This document shows, in pieces, positions 7,723 through 14,634 of a DNA stretch of 31,737 nt (the first letter of the stretch is position 1; each line of letters starts with the position of its first letter). The translations under genes and the position numbers were made by a program. The stretch is from QQWI01 sp964522015. GTDB taxonomy: Bacteria > Bacillota > Clostridia > Peptostreptococcales > Acidaminobacteraceae. The notes under the pieces are model-generated. The model saw only the letters and a list, made by a program, of their open reading frames with translations. It did no database searches and was not told where the DNA came from. The stretch is from positions 1 through 31,737 of the forward strand of contig CAZFST010000040.1 of the NCBI GenBank assembly GCA_964522015.1, read 5' to 3'.

Positions 7723-8414
7723 AAGACCACCGGAATCTCGCCAATCACATGGACGCCGAAAGTATCCACGGAACACAGAAGGGCCTGGACCTCAACCCCT
7801 TTTGCCATGGCTTCTGACAAGGTTTTGCCGAAAATCGGATCCGTTTCGTAGTGGGGGGTGAAGCCCTTGGCATTTTCCAGTTGGATGATTAAAAGAATCT
7901 TGGCCTGATACCCCTCATCTTTGGCTGCCATCAATTCCTTGATGTGCTTTGTGCCCCTTTCTGTGGGGGCATCGGGAAAATAAGTCCACTGGTCTCTTTC
8001 CAGAGTCACTCCCTTAACCTCGATAAAGCAACCCTTGTCTTCTCCGTTACCCGAGAGGTATAAATCAAACCGTGAGTTCCCATAAGTCACCTCGGGCTTA
8101 ATGACCAAATAACCATCAACGCCTCTAACAAAGCCATTCTTAATAGCTTCTACCGCTAATTTATTTGGGAGCTGTGAATCAATAGAGATCCAATTGTCCT
8201 CCTTCTTGATCAGGCGAAGTTCGTATTTAGTCTTTCTAGTCGGGCTGTCGTGATAGCTGACCCCCACCGCCACCCCTGGGATGCAGAGCTCTTTCATTCT
8301 GCCGGTGTTTGGGACATGGGCAATGACTTCGGTGCCATTTAGCATGATATGGGCGATAAAGCGATTTGGCCTTTTGATGAATGTGCCCACTAATATGTCA
8401 TAATCGAACTTCAT
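7719..8414 (-). CDS. sfsA: SfsA family protein (sugar fermentation stimulation protein homologue)
   Basis: A 231-residue protein of normal SfsA length. Family features are an N-terminal OB-like part, FIKRPNRFIAHIMLNGTEVIAHVPNTGRM (about 12-40), and a nuclease-fold C-terminal part with FDLYLS, CFIEVKGVTL (about 128-137), FPDAPTERGTKH (about 146-157) and QLENAKGFTPHYETDPIFG. The conserved E and K in EVKGVTL suggest a PD-(D/E)XK-like nuclease centre. E. coli SfsA was first described as a regulator of maltose use; its molecular role is still unclear. ATG 8414 has AGGAGG 4 nt upstream. The stop overlaps the DUF1848 start by 4 nt. Confidence 0.92.
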   Translation of the reverse strand: MKFDYDILVGTFIKRPNRFIAHIMLNGTEVIAHVPNTGRMKELCIPGVAVGVSYHDSPTRKTKYELRLIKKEDNWISIDSQLPNKLAVEAIKNGFVRGVDGYLVIKPEVTYGNSRFDLYLSGNGEDKGCFIEVKGVTLERDQWTYFPDAPTERGTKHIKELMAAKDEGYQAKILLIIQLENAKGFTPHYETDPIFGKTLSEAMAKGVEVQALLCSVDTFGVHVIGEIPVVL

Positions 8415-8459
8415 GGGGCCTCCTGATGTCGGTATTTTTGTTTGAGTTACGTCATTCTA

Positions 8460-10442
8460 TCAAGGATTGGTCTGATTTTCAAGGGTTAGGAGGTCTGGGC
8501 ACTTGAACTCTTTTGCCGCTGCGGCCATGATTTCGTCACGACCTTCACGGAGGGCTTTTATGGTTTGGGGCACCAAAAGATCTGGTAGAATTCCGATTCG
8601 CTGGGTTGGCATCCGATCTGGATAATAACACCCTAGGCCCGTCATGGCCATTTTCCCACCCACTGGTAGCGGCAGTATGCTGACATCACCATCTGCACCT
8701 GCTGTTGGTCTGCCAACCACTGTTCCGTTTTCCATCGCCTTGACGTACATGGCAATGTATTCTGGTTGGCTCAGGCTGCTTTCGTCAACCAAGGCCACAA
8801 GCTTACCTTTAAAGGCCCCAGAAGCACTGGGCATAAATGCGGTGGGTTTTTGCCAAGAAAATGTGCCGGGCACCTGAACTGATGCCGATGCAAATACGGC
8901 ACCGTCAGTTCTTTCACTAATTAAAAGGGAAATCAGTGAAAACAAAGAGCCACCTGATGGATAGCCACGAAGATCAAGCACCACAACTTGACTGTCTAGA
9001 ATTTCTTGCCGATTAGTGGTTATATCTTGGTCTGTGAACTGACCGCAATTAATGTAGACCACTTGATTTTGTAGGGCCTTATAAGCCGGGTAGCGCAAAT
9101 TACCGTACCACCATTGGTAATTAATCCCTTCAAGACCTAAAGTGTCCACTGTCGTGTTCAATTTCTTTTCACCTCGCTTGATGCTTAAAGTCATCTCGCT
9201 AGCGTTTGATCTAAGTAGCACGCTTCTGGCAAAGTCCAAACGCTTAGAGGTTTCTGTGGACCCACTCAGCAGCTCCGATTGTTTCTGATAAAGCTGGTCG
9301 CAAGCCACACCATTGACAGCCAAAAGTTGATCCCCAACTGATAGACCAGCAGCCTTAAACTCCTGCCAGCTCTCATCGTCAGCAGGACTCAGGGGTCCTT
9401 TAATGACCCATTGCCCCTCTACCCAAACAACTTCTAGGGTTGCTAGGTAATTGCCAAACACATCGGCATCCCCCTTCAAACCACCTGAGTAGCCAACATG
9501 ACCATCATCTGTTTCACTCATCAGTCCCATTGCCGCTATTTGAAGCTCTTTGGGATTTTTCGCCTGAACAAATGCTTCTAGATGTTGTTCTAAAACCTGA
9601 TCCCAATCCAAATCCGTCAACTCTCTATAAGGTGAAAAGTATTGATAAGCATTCCAAATTCTAAAGAGGGTCAGCATTCTCATGCCAAAATGGTCAGTTG
9701 CCGCCTCCTCATAGCTTACCTCACTACTAAAATCAGCACCACCCACCCCACTGATTTTCATGTAGGCCGATGTGATATCCCGCTTGACCACCTTAACACT
9801 GGTTAAGAGTTCTCTTAGTGCATGAGATTTCACATCCCGGTCTAACCACCTGAAATCCGGACTCAAGGCCGTCTCTGATTTGCCGCCGAATAGGCCGTTC
9901 AGGCCGGTGCTCTGATCCTCAATGGGCCCTAAGGCCTTAAGCCACTGCAGTAGCAACGCCTCACGGGCGACCCGGTCCTCGCTCTCAAGATAGGCAGGAA
10001 GGATTCCCATCAACTCCCTATCCCAGTCCACCTTACCGCTGCGAACCACTGGATGATTGTATTTGGCAAAACCCCAAACCCGGCCTAGCAGGGCCAAATC
10101 CTCTACCATTCCTGCTTGCAGAGGCAATTTCAACTGGAGGTCCGATAAGGGCATGGCTTGAGCCCCTAAAGGCATCTCTGCCTTTGAACCCCACTGTGTG
10201 ACCCACTTGCCAGTATCACTCTTGACTAAGTCGTTGGTGATTTCTTTTGAATCCTCAGAACCGCTGATGGTTGTTGATACTTCTGTTGCAAGAGGCTCTG
10301 TCTTGTCTTGCCCCTGGGCACCTACTTTGTTGGTATTGCAACTGGTCAATAAAAATGCTGAACATAAGATGCCACAGCATAAAACTCCATTAATTCGCTG
10401 TTGCCTCTTGCTGTTTTCCCGATCCCCTAATAATCGTTTCAT
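8460..10442 (-). CDS. S41 family peptidase, predicted lipoprotein
   Basis: A 660-residue exported protein. I chose ATG 10442 (MKRLLGDREN) with AGGAG about 10 nt upstream; the longer frame starting at 10478 has no better site. A basic N-terminus and hydrophobic segment end in a lipobox, LLTSC, with Cys35 as the likely lipidated residue. Residues about 60-330 form an uncharacterised N-terminal region. A PDZ-like stretch follows (FKAAGLSVGDQLLAVNGVAC, about 350-370), then an S41 core: VVVLDLRGYPSGG, LVALVDESSLSQPEYIAMYVKA with the likely nucleophile Ser at about 558, VVGRPTAG and a C-terminal IGILPDLLVPQT. It resembles tricorn/C-terminal-processing peptidases. The substrate is unknown. sfsA follows 45 nt downstream. 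Confidence 0.85.
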   Translation of the reverse strand: MKRLLGDRENSKRQQRINGVLCCGILCSAFLLTSCNTNKVGAQGQDKTEPLATEVSTTISGSEDSKEITNDLVKSDTGKWVTQWGSKAEMPLGAQAMPLSDLQLKLPLQAGMVEDLALLGRVWGFAKYNHPVVRSGKVDWDRELMGILPAYLESEDRVAREALLLQWLKALGPIEDQSTGLNGLFGGKSETALSPDFRWLDRDVKSHALRELLTSVKVVKRDITSAYMKISGVGGADFSSEVSYEEAATDHFGMRMLTLFRIWNAYQYFSPYRELTDLDWDQVLEQHLEAFVQAKNPKELQIAAMGLMSETDDGHVGYSGGLKGDADVFGNYLATLEVVWVEGQWVIKGPLSPADDESWQEFKAAGLSVGDQLLAVNGVACDQLYQKQSELLSGSTETSKRLDFARSVLLRSNASEMTLSIKRGEKKLNTTVDTLGLEGINYQWWYGNLRYPAYKALQNQVVYINCGQFTDQDITTNRQEILDSQVVVLDLRGYPSGGSLFSLISLLISERTDGAVFASASVQVPGTFSWQKPTAFMPSASGAFKGKLVALVDESSLSQPEYIAMYVKAMENGTVVGRPTAGADGDVSILPLPVGGKMAMTGLGCYYPDRMPTQRIGILPDLLVPQTIKALREGRDEIMAAAAKEFKCPDLLTLENQTNP

Positions 10443-10579
10443 CTGATTTACACTCCTATAAATTTCTATTAGCGCCACTTACAGCTATAACAATTTTACC
10501 AATAAAAGTATTGTGAATCAACATTATTCTTGTATTCTCAGGGAATTCTAATCCAATACACCAATCCAAAAGGCCTCCA

Positions 10580-10673
10580 TTAACCTAACAAGGGATTTAA
10601 AAGACCTCCCTTGACCTAACAAGGGATTTAAAAGACCTACCCAATAACTTACAATCGATTCAAAGGACTTCCC
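10580..10673. repeat. 31-32 nt minisatellite, three tandem units
   Basis: Units lie at 10580-10610, 10611-10642 and 10643-10673. The first two are nearly identical (core ACCTAACAAGGGATTTAAAA, end CCC); the third is diverged. A fragment of a fourth begins at 10674. A related unit in inverted orientation occupies about 10714-10745, so the array folds back on itself around 10682-10705. Confidence 0.7.
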
Positions 10674-10733
10674 TTGACCTACCATCGCCTGTTGCGATGG
10701 TTTTTACGGTCTTCGGGTAAGTCCTTTGAATCG
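10656..10733. repeat. Interrupted inverted repeat enclosing a hairpin
   Basis: The arms CGATTCAAAGGACTT (10656-10670) and its complement AAGTCCTTTGAATCG (10719-10733) are perfectly matched over 15 bp. Nested inside is a second stem, CCATCGC (10682-10688) and GCGATGG (10694-10700), followed by five T. The inner stem-loop could be an intrinsic terminator on the plus strand, though no gene reads into it from the left. Confidence 0.7.
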
Positions 10734-10866
10734 GTGTAGATGTCGGGTAGGCTTTGAAGTGCTGCTGAGGCAAAGGTGAGACAAAAGCTTCAAATGAAAT
10801 AAAGCGTTTGAAAACCGAGTGAAAAGAATAAATTAAAAGACCACTAAAAAGAATTTTTAAAAAGCG

Positions 10867-10895
10867 TTGACAAGTAAATCGATTAAGGCTATTAT
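10867..10895 (+). promoter_or_regulatory. Predicted sigma-A promoter of the quinone reductase gene
   Basis: TTGACA at 10867-10872, a 17-nt spacer, then TATTAT at 10890-10895. This is close to the vegetative consensus. It leaves a leader of about 140 nt before ATG 11047, containing a possible small membrane-peptide ORF. Confidence 0.75.
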
Positions 10896-10943
10896 TAACT
10901 TATCAAAAGATACTTATTAAATAATAATTATAAAAAAACAATT

Positions 10944-11039
10944 ATGAAACAACAATTGTATTTTCACAACACATATCTAGTTTCTATTCTTATCAGCCTA
11001 TTGTTACTTTTGCTATTCCCCGCCCTAATACACAAGTGA
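10944..11039 (+). CDS. Possible 31-residue membrane peptide in the leader
   Basis: An ATG-started 31-codon ORF encodes a short polar head (MKQQLYFHNT) and one strongly hydrophobic segment (YLVSILISLLLLLLF), ending PALIHK. Its TGA overlaps the Shine-Dalgarno region (GTGAGGT) of the quinone reductase gene, so its translation could affect that gene. Against it: no ribosome site is visible upstream of its ATG, and the region is short and AT-rich, so chance is possible. Confidence 0.3.
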   Translation: MKQQLYFHNTYLVSILISLLLLLLFPALIHK

Positions 11040-11046
11040 GGTCACT

Positions 11047-11619
11047 ATGAAAAACCTAATCATCTTTGCACACCCGAATCACAAAAGCCTTGGCGCCGCT
11101 CTATATCAAAGTACTCTAAAGGGTCTTGAAGGCAATCTCCACGAGGTTAAAATTATTGACTTATATGCTGATAATTTTGACCCTGTTCTTGTCTACAACG
11201 AAGACAAGAGACGCCGGGATATGCATTTGGACCCTGACCTGGCGGATTACCGCGAACAAATCAAGTGGGCTGATCGCTTGATCTTTGTCTACCCCATCTT
11301 CTGGGGCCGACCACCAGCAATGCTCCTTGGCTTCATCGACCGGATTTTTGCATCAAATTTCGCTTACAAAGACAATGGTAAGGCTTTTCCAGAGCCCCTT
11401 CTTGCTGGAAAGTCAGCTGTTTGCATCAGCACAATGAAAGGGCCAGCAGGCTATCTTCAATTGTGGCTGGGAAACGCACATCAAAATTTGATGAAAAGAG
11501 CTCTTTTCAGTTTTGTGGGCATCAAAAAAGTTAAATTCTTTGAGTTTGGTGGGGTTGAAAAGAAGGATGGCAAACAAGTGCAGCAACTTCAAAAAGTTGC
11601 ACGGTATTTTGCAGCTTAA
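11047..11619 (+). CDS. NAD(P)H-dependent quinone reductase, flavodoxin fold
   Basis: A 190-residue flavodoxin-like-fold oxidoreductase (KefF/MdaB/YwrO type). It begins MKNLIIFAHPNHKSLGAAL with the FMN/FAD phosphate loop, and has YADNFDPV, then WADRLIFVYPIFWGRPPAMLLGFIDRIF (about 77-104), the signature of the family. The C-terminal half gives the STMKGPAGYLQLWLGN loop. Members reduce quinones by two electrons using NAD(P)H and FAD, usually against electrophile or oxidative stress. ATG 11047 has GAGGT 5 nt upstream. It has its own near-consensus promoter and its own terminator, so it is a single-gene unit apart from the possible leader peptide. Confidence 0.9.
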   Translation: MKNLIIFAHPNHKSLGAALYQSTLKGLEGNLHEVKIIDLYADNFDPVLVYNEDKRRRDMHLDPDLADYREQIKWADRLIFVYPIFWGRPPAMLLGFIDRIFASNFAYKDNGKAFPEPLLAGKSAVCISTMKGPAGYLQLWLGNAHQNLMKRALFSFVGIKKVKFFEFGGVEKKDGKQVQQLQKVARYFAA

Positions 11620-11621
11620 TG

Positions 11622-11667
11622 AAAAAAATAGAACAGGCCACTATTGTGGGCCTGTTCTATTTTTTTA
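11622..11667 (+). terminator. Strong terminator after the quinone reductase
   Basis: An A-rich arm ending ATAGAACAGGCC (to 11639) pairs with GGCCTGTTCTAT (11649-11660), followed by a T-run to 11666. It begins 2 nt after the stop codon. The stem is symmetric enough to work in both directions, but both neighbouring genes are on the plus strand. The stretch from 11668 to the next promoter holds only a CCAT tetranucleotide run (11679-11697). Confidence 0.9.
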
Positions 11668-11814
11668 CATGACATTTTCCATCCATCCATCCATCCAAGC
11701 CATGCTAAAAATCATGGTTCATAGATAATAGTAACAAACAAATTGTTGATTTAGTCTGTTTGGGTGTGTGCAAGTTGCATTATACAGAATATGGGCGATT
11801 TGTGTTTTGTTTTA

Positions 11815-11850
11815 TGGTATAATACCACGTAGATATGTAAAATACGTGGT
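11815..11850 (+). promoter_or_regulatory. Extended -10 promoter with inverted repeat at the start site
   Basis: TGGTATAAT at 11815-11823 fits an extended -10 element (TGnTATAAT); no good -35 is visible at the right distance. Immediately downstream a perfect 8-bp inverted repeat, ACCACGTA (11824-11831) and TACGTGGT (11843-11850), overlaps the expected start of transcription. It could be an operator or a 5' hairpin of the mRNA for the HD-domain gene. Confidence 0.6.
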
Positions 11851-11906
11851 TGGATGCCAAATGTAACTTTCGCACCCAAATCATAAGTTAGACAATTGGG
11901 GGATTT

Positions 11907-13454
11907 ATGAAATTTATTGACGAAACGCAGGTATTGGACTTTTATTGCACTTTACTTCATGAAGACAAAATCACATTTTTTGTGCAAAAGCCCTTACTAA
12001 AGGCGCAACTACTGGGCTGTATCGAGGGTTTAAAGGACCATGAAAATCTTCATAATCGTATTGAAACGGCAAAAAAAGTTTGGAAAATTCTTTTTGAGGC
12101 CTCTCTGACTTCAATTGATCCAGACAAAAGGGGCTATGATGGGCTATTTAAGTACTTTGATGCCTACGTTCAATTTGAAGAATTGATTTTTGCATCGGAC
12201 TCCTTTTATAGAGATCACACATTACACTGTCTTTGGGTATACTTTTTAGGAGAGTATTTAACCTATCACGAAGACTATCAAAATGTACTGGGGCAGGAAA
12301 ATGGCTTTACTAAAGTTATGCAAGGAATTTTGGATGTTTTTAAGTCTCTCGACTTTCCACAAAATTCTTATATGCTGCTTGAGCAATACTTACGTGCCAT
12401 ACCTGATATGGGTGTTGTCCGTTGTCTCACGGCCCTGACCCACGACTTAGGCTATCCACTAAAGAAAATCCGAAAAATAAACCAATCGATTCAGTCCATT
12501 CTACCCTACTTTGGTATTGATCGTTTTACTGAATTTGATTTCCAGTATGGAGCAGCAGAAATGCCCTTTATTCAAGAAATGATTAAGACTATGAGCATTG
12601 ATTTTAACTTCAATCCTGACAAACCCAAAAACTCTAATCTAACACAAACTGAACTGTTTAAGAAGTATTTTACTTTACCTAAAGATGGTATTGGTGCAGT
12701 CCTTGGTGTTCATCCAGCAGTACATAACTTTAGTGCAGAAGAGCTTATTCAAGATTGGGAAGATGTCTTGTGGGAAACCGACTATTTCTTAAACAACAGC
12801 ACTTCTATGCGCTATACGCACGACTTCGAAAAATATCAACACGGTATACTCAGTGCTTATATCTTGTTTCGCCATTTAAACATCTTTCAAAACACTGGCT
12901 TAGTGACTATGGGAACTTCAGGTTACGGCATCGCACAAAATAGAAGGAAAGTTTACAACACAGTGACTATTTTATTCAATGCCATTGCAGATCATACCAG
13001 TGAGGGTTATAGGATTACTACCCTGAATAACCCTTCAGCCGTATTGACATTCATCGATGAAATCGAGGAGTTCTCCCGCATTAGCCGTGCCAATCAAAAC
13101 CGCCAGTTTATTGCAGAGTTTTGTAAAACATCTCTTGAAGTCATCGATGGCGTCTTCCATGTCTCCTTTGTTTTTGATAACGACGAACTGGAAGACCTTA
13201 ACCCAGAAATGGCCTTTAAGAGCCGCTGTAAGCGTATGCTTAAGCTCTTTAACATTCCAAAACTCGATAATACCGTGCACATTATCATTCACTGTATTGG
13301 TCAGTTACCCCACAATAAAAAGCACTATTCCCTAGAAATTAAACGGGGCATTGCCAAGGTAACCATCGATGGGGAAATGCAACACATCCCAAGTTATTTA
13401 AGGAGCAATGAATACTATACCACAGAAGAATACAGTGCCTTAACAATCAGTTAA
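11907..13454 (+). CDS. HD-domain protein, predicted metal-dependent phosphohydrolase
   Basis: A 515-residue cytosolic protein. HD-type metal ligands can be traced: H104/H107 in RDHTLHCLW, H179-D180 in ALTHDLGYP, H312 in YQHGILSAYILF, and D362-H363 in AIADHT. A later segment, SAVLTFIDEIEEFSR (about 377-391), resembles the closing helix of HD hydrolases. The N-terminal about 95 and the C-terminal about 110 residues (about 405-515) match nothing I recognise. HD enzymes cleave nucleotides, cyclic nucleotides or other phosphoesters; the substrate here is unknown. ATG 11907 has TGGGGGA upstream. The gene is monocistronic, with its own promoter and terminator. Confidence 0.7.
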   Translation: MKFIDETQVLDFYCTLLHEDKITFFVQKPLLKAQLLGCIEGLKDHENLHNRIETAKKVWKILFEASLTSIDPDKRGYDGLFKYFDAYVQFEELIFASDSFYRDHTLHCLWVYFLGEYLTYHEDYQNVLGQENGFTKVMQGILDVFKSLDFPQNSYMLLEQYLRAIPDMGVVRCLTALTHDLGYPLKKIRKINQSIQSILPYFGIDRFTEFDFQYGAAEMPFIQEMIKTMSIDFNFNPDKPKNSNLTQTELFKKYFTLPKDGIGAVLGVHPAVHNFSAEELIQDWEDVLWETDYFLNNSTSMRYTHDFEKYQHGILSAYILFRHLNIFQNTGLVTMGTSGYGIAQNRRKVYNTVTILFNAIADHTSEGYRITTLNNPSAVLTFIDEIEEFSRISRANQNRQFIAEFCKTSLEVIDGVFHVSFVFDNDELEDLNPEMAFKSRCKRMLKLFNIPKLDNTVHIIIHCIGQLPHNKKHYSLEIKRGIAKVTIDGEMQHIPSYLRSNEYYTTEEYSALTIS

Positions 13455-13494
13455 ACATATAACGTTGCTATATCTCTCCTTTTCAAAGCATAAT

Positions 13495-13531
13495 AAAACA
13501 GGCTGCTAAGTTAAAGCATGCCTGTTTTTTT
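13495..13531. terminator. Bidirectional terminator between HD gene and 42-aa gene
   Basis: Arms AAAACAGGC (13495-13503) and GCCTGTTTT (13520-13528), with an additional TGCT/AGCA pairing inside, are flanked by A-run and T-run. It lies between two convergent genes and can serve both. Confidence 0.8.
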
Positions 13532-13565
13532 ATAGCCTTATAACTTTTTATCTTATCGCACTTTT

Positions 13566-13694
13566 TTAGCCAATAATCCCATACAAAAGACTTTTTGCTA
13601 CCCCTAAAAGTGATGTGAGTAAGAAATAGGCTGCATAGATTGAGATCACACCACCGAATAAGAATTTTAATGTGTTTTGAAAAATGTTTGTCAT
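13566..13694 (-). CDS. 42-residue hydrophobic membrane peptide
   Basis: A short gene with an excellent ribosome site: AGGAGG at the right distance from ATG 13694. The product starts MTNIFQNTLKFLFGGVISI, has a long hydrophobic stretch (FLFGGVISIYAAYFLLTSLL, about 11-30) and ends GVAKSLLYGIIG. It has only two lysines and no acidic residue, consistent with a single-span membrane peptide. It has a terminator downstream and about 250 nt of non-coding leader region shared with the divergent DUF4287 gene. I do not recognise the family. Candidates are a small regulatory membrane protein, a bacteriocin-like peptide or a type I toxin; the sequence does not decide. Confidence 0.65.
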   Translation of the reverse strand: MTNIFQNTLKFLFGGVISIYAAYFLLTSLLGVAKSLLYGIIG

Positions 13695-13752
13695 GATATT
13701 ACCTCCTAGTTAGAACCCCTCTTGGGTTGCTTATTTGATGTATTAATCATAA

Positions 13753-13811
13753 CTCACACCTTCAGTTTTTGTGAGTAGACTACGTCATCACTGGAAATGA
13801 CTTTGGTCATT
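13753..13811. repeat. Two inverted repeats in the divergent promoter region
   Basis: CTCACA (13753-13758) pairs with TGTGAG (13770-13775), and AATGAC (13796-13801) with GTCATT (13806-13811). Both lie between the 42-residue peptide gene (minus) and the DUF4287 gene (plus). A TATGAT at 13746-13751 (minus) could be the -10 of the peptide gene. They could be operators; no clear -35 was found. Confidence 0.4.
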
Positions 13812-13947
13812 GAAGTATAAATAAACGGTAAGTGTAAAAAATAAGGTGGATGTAAAGCGTACTGGTGATTAAATCTAGCTTTTTGGGTATCATTCGATTG
13901 TAACTACTTAGTGCATAAATGCTTTCCAAAACGATTGAGGTGATAAA

Positions 13948-14508
13948 ATGGATAAAACCACACAAGACTTTTTTGTTAAAATGAAAGAATTGACAGGCAA
14001 GACCTTTGAAGAAATCGAATCGCTCTATTTAAGTTCTGGTCTTACAAAACATAGCGAAGTGAGAACCTTTTTTATGGACAAATTGCAGCTAAGCTATGGC
14101 TTTGCAAATACACTGGTTCACTTGATTACAAGATCAGATGGCACCAGTATGGCGGATGGAAAAACCATGGAAGAAATACTGGAGGATATTTATGATACAA
14201 AGAAAATCAACCTCCGACCCATTCATGATGCTATTATGGATGAGATTCAGGATTTTGGCGATTTCGAAATCATCCCTAAAAAAGGTTATCTAAGTTTAAA
14301 TAGAAAAAGACAATTTGCAATGATTGGGCCAAAGACCACCACTCGAGTAGAAATCGGTATCAACATTAAAGACATTGAAGGTACGGAAAGACTCTTGGAA
14401 CAACCCAAAGGCAGTATGTGCAAATTCATAGTGAAAATTCAAACTCCAGAAGATGTAGATTCTGAGCTCATACAGTGGCTTAAGGAAGCATATGATCAGT
14501 CAAATTGA
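13948..14508 (+). CDS. DUF4287 and DUF5655 domain protein
   Basis: A 186-residue cytosolic protein with two domains. The first is a DUF4287-like N-terminal part: MKELTGKTFEEIESLYLSSG and KHSEVRTFFMDKLQLSYGFANTLVHL (about 11-60). The second is a DUF5655-like part: PIHDAIMDEIQDFGDFEIIPKKGYLSLNRKRQFAMIGP (about 91-128), continuing to TTRVEIGINIK. DUF5655 resembles a predicted transport or DNA-binding fold in other proteins; the function is unknown. ATG 13948 has GAGGTG 6 nt upstream. The gene is followed at 10 nt by a strong bidirectional terminator, so it is monocistronic. Confidence 0.8.
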   Translation: MDKTTQDFFVKMKELTGKTFEEIESLYLSSGLTKHSEVRTFFMDKLQLSYGFANTLVHLITRSDGTSMADGKTMEEILEDIYDTKKINLRPIHDAIMDEIQDFGDFEIIPKKGYLSLNRKRQFAMIGPKTTTRVEIGINIKDIEGTERLLEQPKGSMCKFIVKIQTPEDVDSELIQWLKEAYDQSN

Positions 14509-14518
14509 GGTCATAAAA

Positions 14519-14560
14519 AGAAGCGATGCAAATTCGATATGAATTTGCATCGCTTCTTTT
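14519..14560. terminator. Strong bidirectional terminator
   Basis: A perfect 17-bp stem, AGAAGCGATGCAAATTC (14519-14535) and GAATTTGCATCGCTTCT (14541-14557), with a 5-nt loop and flanking A and T runs. It separates the DUF4287 gene from the convergent ABC permease gene and can serve both. Confidence 0.92.
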
Positions 14561-14634
14561 ACTATATTTTTCGAACTATTGCTATTGCTACTACCCGCAT
14601 ATCTTCTATTTTTATCACTTTCGTTACTCTCTCT

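Larger units (their letters stand above)
10443..10943. other. Large intergenic region with repeats, hairpin and promoter
   Basis: About 500 nt without a recognisable protein gene between the divergent S41 peptidase and quinone reductase genes. It holds the S41 leader, a 31-nt minisatellite (10580-10673), a long interrupted inverted repeat enclosing a terminator-like hairpin (10656-10733), a purine-rich stretch, and a near-consensus promoter (10867-10895) reading right. Confidence 0.6.

Noticed and set aside
10580..10745. The repeated units as a CRISPR array
   Set aside because: Units follow one another without unique spacers and they diverge from unit to unit; no cas genes are near.
11679..11697. 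CCAT tetranucleotide run as a phase-variation switch
   Set aside because: It lies downstream of a terminator and more than 100 nt before the next promoter, not in a promoter spacer or coding region, so a switching role is unlikely.
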